DNA of 64,000 nt from Pohlia nutans (GCA_022496805.1 CM040093.1:2544501-2608500), one strand, 5' to 3'; positions 45,502-56,289 are shown, counted from the first letter of the stretch. Numbers and translations: made by a program. The notes: generated by a model not told the origin, from the letters alone.

Positions 45502-46218
45502 CATCGAGGAGATCGTGTTCGCATGATCAATAGTCGCCGCAATGCGAAGGGCTCTGTTGACCTCATTCTGGTGGACTACCAAGAGTCTTTGCGCGTTCCG
45601 ACTGTATCTGATCCTCCGAACGAGATTCCACCTTGGAACAAGTTCTTATAAGCCAATTTCGAAGCCATTTTCGACTTCACTGATAACCACATCCAGGACG
45701 ATGGAGCCATGGTCGTCATCCACCCTTACGACGTCGCAGCGAAATCAGCCATTCTTGGTTACGCGAAGACCTATGGATTCGTGGAACGAAAAAATTGGGT
45801 GTGCATGAATCGTCTGCATTTGTGTTATCCAGCTAGTCTGCAGTTGACGGTACGTTTGTCTCGACCCTAAACCAAACTCTATCAATTCTCATTAATGTCG
45901 TTCTAATAAGATTGACTTGATTCGTTTGTGGTTTTCATTGTCTTGTAACATGTCAGACGCAGAGATTTGGAGCCTATCTTTTGGTGAGAAAGGAAGGTTC
46001 CAACTTCCAATTCAATCCAGTTTCGTCCATGAACGAGGTCGGAGTGGACATTGGATCAGACGAGTGGCTGCAGAACTACACCACCAAATCTGACCAAGCG
46101 ATGAACGGTACCAAACCCTGCCGCGGACCCCGAGAAAAGAGCAAGGGCTTCTGGCAAGTTCTCATTGAGGCTTGTTCTCAATCAGGAGACATTGTTCTTG
46201 ACTGCAACGCCATGACTG
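45502..46218 (+). pseudogene. N6/N4-type DNA methyltransferase domain, main part (two exons)
   Basis: Exon 45502-45849 has RGDRVRMINSRR, then SVDLILVDYQES (position of motif IV; the expected DPPY is degenerate), an in-frame TAA at 45649, and then DDGAMVVIHPYDVA and TYGFVERKNWVCMN, like the post-motif-IV strands of the family (lk..G..vi, GF.....iW.K). Exon 45957-46218 adds REKSKGFWQVLIEACSQSGD and IVLDCNAMTG, the KP..L...LI..S..GD.VLDPF.GSGT motif I. The motif order IV then I marks the beta class. SAM would bind at motif I; D-P-F-x-G-S-G has changed to D-C-N-A-M-T-G, so activity is doubtful even without the stop. Confidence 0.68.
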
Positions 46219-46447
46219 GTAAACCTTTAATCATCCTATACAACTTTGATTTTTTACATCTTATCGACGTGGGGAAAGGTCGTATGCGAGCGGAGAGCAG
46301 AGAGCAGAAATCAAAGAGCAGACTTTAAACATTTTTGCAGTCATTTTTAGGGTAAGGGTTCCTATAACCGTGGATTTTTTCATTTTTTTAATAATATATT
46401 TTGGGAGAATTGGCATGTATAACCGTGGAATTTAGAAGAATTTAGTT

Positions 46448-46605
46448 GTGAGATATGGAATTTGGGACATTCATCCACGGTCTTTCATACAACATTCATC
46501 CACATTCATCCATATGTGGGACATTCATCCATGGTTTTTCATACGACATTCATCCACATTCATCTATATGTGGGACATTCATCCACGCATCACTCATGCA
46601 CTTGT
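46448..46605. repeat. About 54-bp tandem repeat, nearly three copies
   Basis: Units of GGGACATTCATCCA-GG-TTTTTCATAC-ACATTCATCC in a row, open in one frame (GTFIHG...HPHSSIC). Not considered coding. Confidence 0.75.
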
Positions 46606-46649
46606 GTCACTCCATAGACCAGACTCAGACCACATCCTGATTCGCGTTA

Positions 46650-48010
46650 CTCACACCATGCGTTAGTCTATTAAAACGAGCACCATGACGACATGAACAC
46701 ACGAACGCACCACAACATGACTCCCACACATGCATGACCTCCACACCTATGAATGGCACCCTATGACTCGCAACCTGTGGTCTTACACCGTATGACTCGC
46801 ACTTGGCCAACATGAACGTGTACATGACATGACCACATGAATACCAATACCAGTCTAGACTCGCACCACAGCTTCTCTCGCGTTACTCGGAACACAACCT
46901 GACTCATGTTACTCACACCACAGCCTGACTCCGTTACTCGCAACACAGACTGACTTGTGTTACTCACACCATAGCCTGACTCCGTTACTCACACCAAAGC
47001 TTGACTCGCGTTACTCACATCACGCGTTGAATGCTTTACTCATACCACAGCTGACTCTAAGTTACTCAAACGAAAGCCTGACTCGCAATACTTCCACAAC
47101 ACAGTTGACTCGATTACCCACACTACAGCCTGACTCACATTACACTCAAACCACATCTAACTCCATTACTCGCACCACAGCCTGACTCCGCTACTCACAC
47201 ATCACCTCGTTGCATTTCTCGCAACACGATTGACTCGCGTTATTCACAGCACGCGTTGCTTTTGCCACTTAGCCAACATGAACACATGACTCTCACCACA
47301 CAAACACGAAGACCAGCCTATGCTCTAACCACAGCATGACTTGCATTTATCGCAACGCAGCCTAAATCCGCTACTCACACCATCACCCCTACGCATTTCT
47401 CGCAACACACCTGTCAAACCTGACTCGCACCAAGACCAGCACTTGGCCAACATGAACACATGCCTGACTTGCGTCACAGCCTGACTCGTGTCACTCGTAA
47501 CACAGCTTGGCTCGCATTACTCACATCACAGCCTAACTTTGTTACTCACACCACGCGTTGAACGCGTTACTCACACCCACAGCTGATTTTGTTACTCATA
47601 CCATACAGCCTGACTCGCAATACTCACACACCACAGCCTAATTTTGTTACTCATACAGCGTGTTGAACGCCATAAAACACCAACGCCGACTCCGATACTC
47701 ACACCAAAGCCTGACACGCATTACTGAGAGACCACAACCTGACTCTAAGTAACTCATACCATATAGCCTGACTTGTGTTACTCACACACCACAGCCTGAC
47801 TCCGTTACTCACACCACAAATGACTCGCATAGATCTCACCACAGCATGACTCACGCCACTCACACTACAGCCTGACTCGTGCTACTCAAACCACAGCCTG
47901 ACTCTGTTACTCAAACCACAACCTGACTCCGATACTCCAACCACTCCACGCGATGATACTCACACCACAGCCTGAATCCTTTACTCACACCATAGCCTAA
48001 CTCCAACATG
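46650..48010. repeat. Satellite-like array of about 24-bp CACAGCCTGACTCCGTTACTCA units
   Basis: Over 1.3 kb the phrase CCTGACTCGCGTTACTCACACCACAG and variants repeat with drifting spacing. No gene. It occupies the left third of the inner MULE. Confidence 0.85.
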
Positions 48011-48095
48011 AAAACCAGCACCTTGACAATATGAAAACCAATGCCACACACTAGATATATAATTTAGTTGCAAGGAAATACAATATTGATGAGGG

Positions 48096-48545
48096 CTATT
48101 CACTAATCGCCTCATCATCCACATGAATCAAACCATTATTAATGATGCTCGTGCATTGCGACATTGAGCTTTCCTCCGCTTCACTAGGTTGAAATTGAGA
48201 CACATTTAGATCAAAATCAAATTCAGCTGCAACATCTAAATACTTTAAAACACGAGAGTCATACTTTGGGGGAGGTTCTATCATAGAAGGTGGAGATGCT
48301 TCCAATGCTTGCAACGGTGCAATATCTTCCGCATACAAAGGCAGTCTCCAACTCTTAGCTGGACTTGCAAAGAGCCTAACATGTAGTTAACCCCCAGACC
48401 TGAGAGAGTGGAAGGGGGACACTGTGGGCATCAGTCATCACCGTGTCTCCTCCAGTAGTAGTGGATTTAGCCTTACCCTTAGTAGTGACCTTCTTCGATG
48501 CAATTTCCGTGACTTCTTCACCTGCAAGATACTTTCGAAACCTTA
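48096..48545 (-). pseudogene. Unrecognised protein fragment between two arrays in the inner MULE
   Basis: On the minus strand 48338-48096 reads an acidic C-terminal stretch (YAEDIAPLQALEASPPSM, DVAAEFDFDLNVSQF, HVDDEAISE) to a stop. The same frame extends upstream (RLFASPAKSWRLPL). Another frame upstream has a Lys/Thr-rich ASKKVTTKGKAKSTTTGGD. Frame changes separate them. The family is unknown; it may be the tail of a cargo gene of the inner MULE. Confidence 0.35.
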
Positions 48546-48579
48546 GATCCAATTGAAGGTTTCATTGACTATCCCATAG

Positions 48580-50930
48580 TTCATGCATCACTCAACTTAT
48601 TCGGTGACTAAACGGAGTATCGGACCCGAACGTCTAATAATGGCCACCCCTCAGCTCATGCATCACTCAAATCACTCAGTGGCAAAACGGAGTATCGGAC
48701 CCCAACCTTTGATAATGGGCATCCCTTAGCTCATGCATCACTCAAATCACTCAGTGGCTAAACGGAGTATCGGACCCGAACCTGTGATAATGGGCATCCT
48801 TCAGCTCATGTATCACTCAAATTACTCAGTGGCTAAACGGAGTATCGGACCCGAACCTGTGATAATGGGCATCCTTCAGCTCATGTATCACTCAAATTAC
48901 TCAGTGGCTAAACGGAGTATTGGACCCGAACCTCTGATAATGGGCATTCCTCAGCTCATGCATCACTCAACTTACTCAGTGGCTAAACGGACTATTGGAC
49001 CCAAACCTCTGATAATAGGCATCCCACAGCTTATGCATCACTCTTATTACTAAGTAGCTAAGCGAAGTATCGGACCCGAACCTCTAATAATGGGCATCCC
49101 TCAGCTCATGCATCACTCAAATCACTCAGTGGCTAAACGGACTGTTGGACCCGAACCTCTGATAATAGGCATCCCACAACTCATGCATCACTCTTATTAC
49201 TCAGTGGCTAAACGGAGTATCGGACCCAAACCTCTGATAATGGGCATCCCTCAGCTCATGCATCACTCAAATTACTCAGTGGCTAAATGGAGAGTCGGAC
49301 CCGAGTCTCTAGTTTTGGGCATCCCAGAGCTCATGCAGTACTTGAATTACTCATTGCCTAAAAGGAGTGTCGGACCCGAGCTTATGTTTATGGGCATCCC
49401 ACACCTCCGGCATCACTCAAATTACTTAGTGCCTAAATGTAGTGTCGGCCCCGAACCCATGATAATGAGCATCCTTGAATTCATGCATCACTCTTATTAT
49501 TCAATGGCTAAAAGGAGTGTCGGACCCGAGTACATGTTTATGGGCATCCCTCAGCTCATGCAACACTTGCACAATTCAGTGGCTAAATGAGATGTCGGAC
49601 CTGAACCCTGATTTTTATCATCCCACAGCTCATGGAACATTACCAATACTCAGTGGCTAAACGAGAAGTCGGACCCGAACCCTGATTATATCCATCCCAA
49701 AGCTCATGCATCACTCCCAAACTCAGTGGCTAAATGAGAGGTCGGACCCGAATCCTTGATTTTGGTCTTAGCACAGCTCATGCAACACTTGCAAAACACA
49801 GTCGCTAAATGTGAGGTCGGACCCGAACGCCCGATAATGTGCATCGCTCAGCATTGTGCATCACTCAAATCACTCAGTGGCAAAATGTAGTGTTGGCCCC
49901 GAACCCATGATAATGGGCATCTCTCAGCATGATGAATCACGAGAAAAACTCAATGGCTAAATAGAGTGTCGGACCCAAACCCCTGATAATGGCATCCCTC
50001 AGCTTGGTGATCACAAGCACTACTCAGTGGCTAAATGTAGTGTCGGACTCGAACCTCTGATAATGGGCATCCCTCAGCTCATGCATCACAAGCACAACTC
50101 AATGCCTAAATGGAGTTTCGGACCCGACCCACGGTTTCTACCTGTCCCAATATTGTTGTCTATACCTCAAGCCACAATTTGAAAAGGCGGGGTCCACTAA
50201 ATTCTGACCGGCTCGGAGGACTGTTTTTTTTGTTTGCGAACTCAATATTTGGCAGTTTTGGGCGTGTAATATACCGTTGGAAAGGTCTTGAAAGCACCTT
50301 TCCAATGGTATATTATATCCCCCTAGGAGAGAGGTCGGACCCGAACCTCTGATTATGGTCTTCCTAGAGCTGGTGCGTCACTCGCACAACTCAGCATCCT
50401 TGATGAGAGGTCGGACCCAAACCCTGATTATGGTCTTCCCACAACTCATGCGTCAGAAGCACATCTCAGCATCCTCAATGAGAAGTTGGAATCGAACATT
50501 GATTATGGTCTCCTACTACTGGTGCATCACAAGCAAAACTTTGTGGCTTAGTGACCAGTAAGAAACCGACCCTTGATTTAGGTCACCCCTTAGCTTGGTG
50601 CATCACAAGCACAACTTAGTGGAAAAATAGAGTGTCGAACCCGACCCATGATTCTTGTCATCCCTCAGCTTGGTGCATTACTCGCACAACTCAATGTTTG
50701 AATGGAGTTTCGGACCCAACCCCTGATTATGGTCTCCACTCACCTTAGTACATCACTTGCACGCTCAAGAGCTATGGCATGCATCACTGGCGCTACTGCT
50801 GCACTAGTACACGTGCATTACTCGCATTATGAGTGCATCACTTGATCGCACGCATGCATCAGTGGCGCCACAGCGCATTAGTACACTCGCATTTTCATAG
50901 GTCGGACCCGGCCTTATAAAAATATTAGGG
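48580..50930. repeat. 75-bp minisatellite built on TCGGACCCGAACC
   Basis: From about 48580 to 49600 the spacing is exactly 75 bp (for example CGGACCC at 48621 and 48696), giving 25-residue repeats (SVAKRSIGPEPVIMGI...) in one open frame. From 49600 to 50930 units degrade and lose spacing. The open frame is a by-product of a period divisible by three. A stretch near 50130-50330 is unrelated and contains a fold-back around ATACCGTTGGAAAGG. Confidence 0.9.
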
Positions 50931-51039
50931 GGTAGAACATATTTTAGAACCAATCTTCCAAAAAAAATACCACTCATCATGTGATCACATTCTTGACAAA
51001 GCCATGAACATGTAAAAATCCAAGACACAAAACCACACG

Positions 51040-53129
51040 ATGAAGCACACCGACTCTCCTGCTGAAGCATCTGCCTCTCGTTCGCATGCAAAGGCTATGC
51101 AAGGAGTGGATAAGCGCTACAATGGCCATGTATGGACCAAGACCATCACATCCAACATTACTAATGGCATGGGTCTCTCATTTCAATTCTCCAACTGTGT
51201 AGGGCACCTGCAATGTGAGAATAAAGAGTGCGACTACCTCAGACATGAACATCGCATTTATGAAGTGATCGAGACTGAGTTTGATGGATGCACATTGCAG
51301 GCGTTTGTTGTGGGCCAGGGTCCTTCTAGAGGTTCGACCGTGGTGTGCAAGGTGTGTAAGGAACCGCCCTCCTGTCTTGCCACTTGTGGAGCAAAGATCT
51401 ACTATGTGTCCGGCAAGCGTAACAGAACTCGTGTTTGCATCTACCTTGGATCTCACGAGCATCCTGTTAAGGTTCGTGACTATAGGGACACCAAAGTCGA
51501 AATCAACATTCTGATTGGAGATTAGATTGAGAAGACTCCGCAAGCGACAAAGAGTGTAGTGGTATTGGAGGCAAGCAAGACTCTCATCAGAGGCTTCTTG
51601 TTGAGGTCCAAAGACGATCCGCCCAAGACATTGAGCTTTGAGGAACTAGTTCCAGTGCTAGATTGATGCAAGGACATAGCTTCACCAAATATTCGAAATA
51701 AGGTTGGCACCTTCAGGTACTTGAGAAGGTACGGTGTCATGGACAACATCACAAGGCTGCGAGGTCTTAGCAAATGGGCTTTTGTTCAAATGAACATGTT
51801 TCCTGGCCAAGGTTCCGAGCTAGAGAAGGTGTACGTCTTCAAGATGTCTGAAGTGGGCCCTAGGAGTGGGGTGGACCTAGTGAAGCAGATGCAACCCAAT
51901 GGTGATCTTGAGAATACCTGGTCAATGTTTGATCACGTGAAACAAGTCATACAGTGGACAACGATGGCTTGCTATGTCTATGACTCCATTTATTGCCATG
52001 TCATGACTATTGCTTGCTGCGACATGCAGTCGGAGGACATTGAAGCGCAAATGGTCTTCTGGAAGAATCTCAATGCCGTGATGAAGCGACATGGAGTTGA
52101 CATGCTATACTTCAAGGGCTTTATGGCAGACAGTGCCCAGACCAACTGGAACGCCGTTTGGGTTGTCTATGGGTCCGGCAACAAGGAGGAACGTATGGAC
52201 GACCGTGAGAGAACTTGTCAATTTCACTGGACCCAGTCCATGGTGAAGCATACTGAGAAATACATCGTTGAAGATCTGTGGGACCAACACAAGCAGATGT
52301 GTCATCAATACAGGAAGGCTCAAACAATGGCCGAGACTGAGAGATTGTATCAAGGACTTAAAACATGGTGGGTATCCGCCGGAGCTGTGACCGAGTCAGC
52401 CTTGAGCAAACTTGAGCTGTGGCTGGCATTTTGGCACTTCTGTTATCACCAATGGGGAGGATTTATGACCGGGGTGAGTACATACGTCCTTTGTTGCAAG
52501 CTCCATGCCCTTACAGTCTACAAGTAGCAAGTCGGACCCGACCACCTATTTTGGCTAACTTCTCTTCACATGGCTTCTTCAGAGGTTTTTAGAGGACGAA
52601 CTCGCAGAGATGCCGTCTTGCAATCTTGCAGAGACTGTCTACAACAAGTGGCAAAGCCTCCTGCAAATCTGGACACTGTGCCCGTACCTGCAGACGCGGA
52701 TAGGTATCCTGGAAAAAGAGAAGGGAGGATCGTCAAGCGAACTGCTGGTCGTCCAAATCCGCAGCAAAGGCTGGCTTTGGCTCTTCAGAGTCCCTCAAAG
52801 CTCGACTCCATGTTGTGACAATGATTCCTCACCCTGGCCATGGCTGCATCATCGCTCTAGAGTCGGGAACGCTACCAGATGTGAAGCAGTATCAAATCAC
52901 AATTAGCTCCCTACTAGGCTGCAGCTGCCTTGCATTCAAGAAGACAATGACAAAGTTCCGTGGGAATCCCCAATTCTCATATTGCAAGCATGTGTACTTC
53001 ATCTTCTTGAAGGTCTGCCATCTCGATCCTTGGGTTGACATGTTCATCCATGCGCCAACGTTCAGCTTTAACGAAGTCAAACTGGTCCTTGAAAGTGGGA
53101 TCTTGACCCACCCTTTCGCTGAAAAGTAG
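51040..53129 (+). pseudogene. MULE transposase of the inner element, two in-frame stops and deletions
   Basis: Homologous along its length to the transposase at 29133-33345. The shared start is KRYNGHVWTKTITSNI, then the Cys/His cluster (NCVGHLQCENKECDYL, VCKVCKEPPSC, RVCIYLGSHEHPV). One frame runs 51040-52527 except for TAG at 51523 and TGA at 51664. YDSIYC and GFMADSAQ supply the two aspartates and ERTCQFHW the CxxH motif. The donor GGG/GTGAGT at about 52473 and the acceptor before 52584 match the intron of the other copy, and DELAEMPSCNLAETVYNKW follows. The SWIM finger CSC...YCKH is at 52915-52995, reached after a frame change and a deletion of the linker. Compared with the other copy, the first 220 residues are missing. 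Confidence 0.88.
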
Positions 53130-53714
53130 GAGTCCCATAGTACATTCAACGGAGTCCAATGACCTACCATTTATGTTCCAGGCTTATCTGACGATTTCAG
53201 CAATATAAAGTTTCTTCTATCTATTATTATATCAAAATTCTTTGTCACATGTTGAAGTTTTGTAATTACTGCATCAACATCCAAACAAGTGTATGTGTTC
53301 ACTCACAGCTTTGAGGACACCCTAAACCGAAAATTGATGGAATATGCAATAAACCGTGAAATAAAAAAATCATGCGGTTGAAAGAAAAGTGTAAATCAAA
53401 TGCCATTTTTCCACGTTTCAGTCCACGGTCATAGGTCAATATTATTTTCTAAAAATATACGAATATACGAATATTCTATTAATAAGAGAATATTCAACGG
53501 AATATTCGAATATTTTGAAAATTCTTCTAAAATTAGTAAAAAAGAATCTATTTATAAATTTTGTTTCCAAATTTGTGCTCTTGGCTCGCTTTTTTTCTGC
53601 TCTCTGCTCTCCGCTCTCTGCTCACCGCTCGCATAGTATCCTCGTCCTTATCGACGTCATCCTTTATATGCATAAATAATACCGTATTACATAAACTTGG
53701 TATGTGTGTTCTAG

Positions 53715-53914
53715 GCGCTTCTATTCATGCATGCAGGAATGTCAACCGCCACATTGTGGCTTTAGAGGAGGACAAAGCCATATTTGATGCACTCATCTCT
53801 CCTCTAGTGCGTGCAAAGGCTACATCCTCTGCACCACGGCCTTCGGCACCGAAGCGCTTTCAAGATCCGGACACGATGGAGATCGTTCCCACGCAGATCA
53901 AGAGAAGATGTTAG
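53715..53914 (+). pseudogene. Methyltransferase domain, final segment, after the inner MULE
   Basis: The acceptor TTCTAG and phase 2 of this exon complete the glycine codon split at 46218. The product continues ASIHACRNVNRHIVALEED, which is exactly what follows motif I in this family (T..AA...gR..ig.E.d..y...A). It is the strongest proof that the 7.4-kb element between 46219 and 53714 lies in an intron. A TAG at 53912-53914 is in frame; a donor AA/GTAAGT at about 53919 would join in phase to 54010. Confidence 0.68.
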
Positions 53915-54009
53915 AGTAAGTAAGTTTGCTTGTATTCCAATTTGCTCAATATATGATGATATCAATGTCATGCAGCTCAAAGTACTAATTTTATTCCTAT
54001 GTTTTATAG

Positions 54010-54298
54010 ACCTCTGATCGGATCGAGCCCTCCTCGACAGAAGCCTTTTTTTGCTGCCCGCAGTTTCTTCCCAAGTCCACCGAAACCGTTTGAACTCCCT
54101 GTGTACGTGGAGCCACTTGCTAGGGCACTTGCTGAGTATAGTCTTGATGACGTGGAGATGACAGAGGGAGCTACTGATACCGGGATTTCACGGTTCATGG
54201 ATGTAGAAGCTGCAGAGTCTTCTCGCACCCATAGTTCTAGCTCTTTTTCTAGGACATCATCTTCTACACATGAGGACTCATGTGATGATTCATCATAG
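54010..54298 (+). pseudogene. Last cargo exon, serine-rich acidic C-terminus
   Basis: After ATTTTATAG the frame reads PLIGSSPPRQKPFFAARS, an acidic stretch (EYSLDDVEMTEGATD) and a serine-rich end (THSSSSFSRTSSSTHEDS), with TAG at 54296-54298. It is not catalytic and looks like a disordered tail. It lies only about 410 bp from the right end of the giant MULE. Confidence 0.5.
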
Positions 54299-54706
54299 TG
54301 AAGTTTATTTTGTATGTCTATATTTTGTTATGACTGGTAGTGAGACTAAAAGGGCCACTACACTTATATTTTCATACCAGCGTTCTTATTCATGTCAATG
54401 TCTATTTTAATCTTTGACACCTTCAAGAATTGCTACATTTTCTAGGATTTTCGCCCATAATCTCGCTCAATCTCACTTTAAACCCTAAACACTAACCCAA
54501 ATTTCAAATTTATCTTGCATGGATAGAATAACTAGATCCCTAAATCACTAAATCATCGTTCCCAATAGTCCCACGGTTACACACCCTAGCTCCACGGTCA
54601 TAGGTATTTTTCAAAAAAAAAAAAAAAAAAATCTCAAAAAATCCTAGGCCCTCAGGCTCTCCTTCTCTCTGCTCTCCGCTCTTGTGCTCACATACTAGCA
54701 CCCCCG
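54299..54706. other. Right subterminal region of the giant MULE
   Basis: 3' flank of the cargo gene, then CCACGGTCATAGGT (54591), an A-run and the CTCTCTGCTCTCCGCTC terminal repeats. No gene. Confidence 0.5.
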
Positions 54707-54715
54707 ATTACCATG
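54707..54715. repeat. Right 9-bp target duplication of the giant MULE
   Basis: ATTACCATG, identical to 28632-28640. Confidence 0.75.
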
Positions 54716-54799
54716 CTATCGACAGAACTCGAGGAATGTAGATGAGCCATCTTTCAGTCAGTCCCACAAGAGACTGCAGCTCAAACCAAAGTTGTCATT

Positions 54800-55040
54800 T
54801 TGGACGTCTTTGGACCAAATCGCGTCCGATTTGACGTCCGGACGGCCGGATGTAGCGTCCGTTGGGTAAATTCCGATTTACTTTACCCGCTGGACTTTTT
54901 TTACCATGATGGACGGCCTAGAAGACAGCCTGGCGTTCGGCCTGGCGGACGGCGTGGCGGACGGCCGGACAAACGACCGGGCGGGCGGACGGCCAGCGGA
55001 CAGCTAGCGGACGACCAATGGTTTAGAGTAGCGGACGGCT
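54800..55040. repeat. GACGGCC/GGCGGACGG repeat patch
   Basis: GGACGGCC, GGCGGACGG and GCGGACGACC units follow each other without fixed spacing, giving an Arg/Gly-rich open frame that I do not consider coding. It lies just outside the giant MULE. Confidence 0.6.
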
Positions 55041-55492
55041 AGGCAGACGGCCACAAACAAATTGAAGTGGTGGATAAAACAAATTAAATTCTCAATAAGT
55101 CACTATGGCCCTCTTTGTATAAAAAATTTAGCAAACTTCAAAAAACCCGCTCCGCCGCCGGGGCATTCTACCTTTGGTTCGCTGTGATGTTTCTTTTGTT
55201 CAACGGAATAAAGCCCGACTTGTTCCAAAAACATAAAACATAAAAATAAATGAAATATATTATACCATTCACCTGGCAATCATTAAGACTTGGAATGAAT
55301 TAGTTGTATATTTTATATTTCGTAAGTAAAAAACATTCCTAGAACAAAACGTCTTTAGAATATTGCCATTCATTCATGTACGTCATACCTATCACTATAT
55401 AATTTTAAGATCCATTCAATATCCACTAAGCTACAACTACTGAATATCTTCTAAACAATACTCTAAGTAAGTATAAAAATGCTATTGAGTTT

Positions 55493-55640
55493 TCAATCTT
55501 CTTTGTAATCAGAATGTCCTTTCACCTCTACTCCGCTATTTTCTTCTAAATCATATGACTCGTCATCACTAAAGTAATACTCGCTTCCCTTCGTCTCTTT
55601 GAATGTTGGTTGGATAGGATAGTCTTCATTTTCCGCGTAG
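55493..55640 (-). pseudogene. Possible C-terminal exon remnant of unknown protein
   Basis: The minus strand reads KWIYAENEDYPIQPTFKET, then SEYYFSDDESYDLEENSG, and stops at 55493. The acidic composition looks protein-like, and upstream sequence in a neighbouring frame (MQPFAISPSKPRVRAK) could be joined by a one-base change. No family recognised. Confidence 0.25.
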
Positions 55641-56289
55641 ATCCACTTGCCTCGAGGGGGTTTTTAGCACGGACTCTTGGCTTTGATGGAGAAATTGCAA
55701 ATGGTTGCATGGGCCTTTTTCATTTACGGTTTAGGTCCGCAGTAGAGTCAAATTTCTCTACACTTGATACAAGATGTTTCTGGCCTCCGGCTACCTCCTT
55801 GTCCATTCTTTTCTCCCACTATTAAAAACCCGTGTTTTTGGAGATGTTCTGTGAAAACACAGACGTGTTTTTGTGATGTCTTCGTGTTAGCCAAGGATGT
55901 CTCGCAGAACGTAAGGATGTCCACGCGTTTTTTGGGATGAGAGGCTTTGGAGACGCGCGTGTTAGCCAGAAAACGCGAAGATGTTGGCAGAAACGTGCCC
56001 GTCTTTGAGGACGTCACGCAGGACATCCGCAGAGATGCAAAATTGCCACGTTGGCAAGGGATTCCGGTTTGACCCAAGGTAAGTGTCTGAAAGTTACTGG
56101 TATGCGAGGTAGAATGCAGTCCGGATGTAAAAAAAACAGCATAATGGGCAGCGGTTTGCAAGAGCAAAAGAAAAAAGACTTCATCCTTTTAAAGACTGTT
56201 TTTTCTTTTTCCGTTATAATTTTCTTTTATATTTCCACAAAATTTGGAATATTCATTTTATAATCATTAACTTGTACTCTCAGTATTTG

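Larger units (their letters stand above)
46271..53646. mobile_element. Smaller MULE (7376 bp) nested in the cargo-gene intron
   Basis: CTTATCGACGT occurs directly before (46260-46270) and after (53647-53657). The ends align without gaps: left GGGGAAAGGTCG then TATGCGAGCGGAGAGCAGAG; right (reverse complement) GGACGAGGATAC then TATGCGAGCGGTGAGCAGAG. Both continue into GAGAGCAGA repeats. It carries satellite-like arrays and a degraded transposase on the plus strand. Right subterminal CCACGGTCATAGGT is shared with the giant MULE (near 54591), so both belong to one family. Splicing of the host gene across it (46218 to 53715) confirms the insertion. Confidence 0.9.
35431..54298 (+). pseudogene. Intron-rich ParB-like/DNA methyltransferase gene, cargo of the giant MULE, now broken
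   Basis: Exons with matching phases: 35431-35730 (basic KRVQKKKKRKPK, nuclear-signal-like), 37082-37153, 41860-41964, 42071-about 42600 (PTSPPEFV repeats), 42777-43429 (ParB-like CDGNHRHQAW), 43524-43713, 43800-43994, 44069-44284, 44374-44597, 44692-45398, 45502-45849, 45957-46218, 53715-about 53919, 54010-54298. The last exons carry a beta-order N6/N4 methyltransferase: motif IV region first (VDLILVDYQE), motif I last (GDIVLDCNAMTG). Lesions: TAG 44180, a frame change before 45235, TAA 45649 and TAG 53912. Copia sits in intron 2 and the inner MULE in the intron at 46219. The donor after 42071 is uncertain. ParB-methylase pairing is known from phages and plasmids; its intron-rich form here implies long residence in a eukaryote or assembly in one. 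Confidence 0.72.
28641..54706. mobile_element. Giant Mutator-like element (26,066 bp) with 9-bp target duplication
   Basis: Terminal sequences face each other: CATGCGAGCG at 28653 and, on the minus strand, TATGTGAGCA at 54694, each followed inward by GAGCGGAGAGC-type repeats. Counting 12 bases outward from each gives ends at 28641 and 54706. The 9 bases outside are ATTACCATG on both sides (28632-28640 and 54707-54715). The same 12-base offset applies to the smaller MULE at 46271-53646. Contents: MULE transposase (minus), a 171-codon orphan gene (minus) and a ParB-methyltransferase gene (plus), plus later insertions. Subtracting the solo LTR, the copia element and the inner MULE with one target copy each leaves about 14.4 kb. 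The TIRs are short and diverged, so the TSD is the main proof. Confidence 0.78.

Noticed and set aside
46955..47185. Open frame in the 24-bp array
   Set aside because: Satellite-derived, with no motif and variable frame.
48733..49590. Long open frames with 25-residue repeats, looking like a repeat protein
   Set aside because: The period is 75 bp, divisible by three, so a stop-free unit stays open. Units degrade outside the frame equally, and there is no start, promoter or domain.
48580..49600. CRISPR-like appearance of regular repeats
   Set aside because: No unique spacers; the whole 75-bp unit is repeated, and the genome is eukaryotic.
54800..55042. Arg/Gly-rich protein
   Set aside because: A direct product of GACGGCC repeats; composition rather than a gene.
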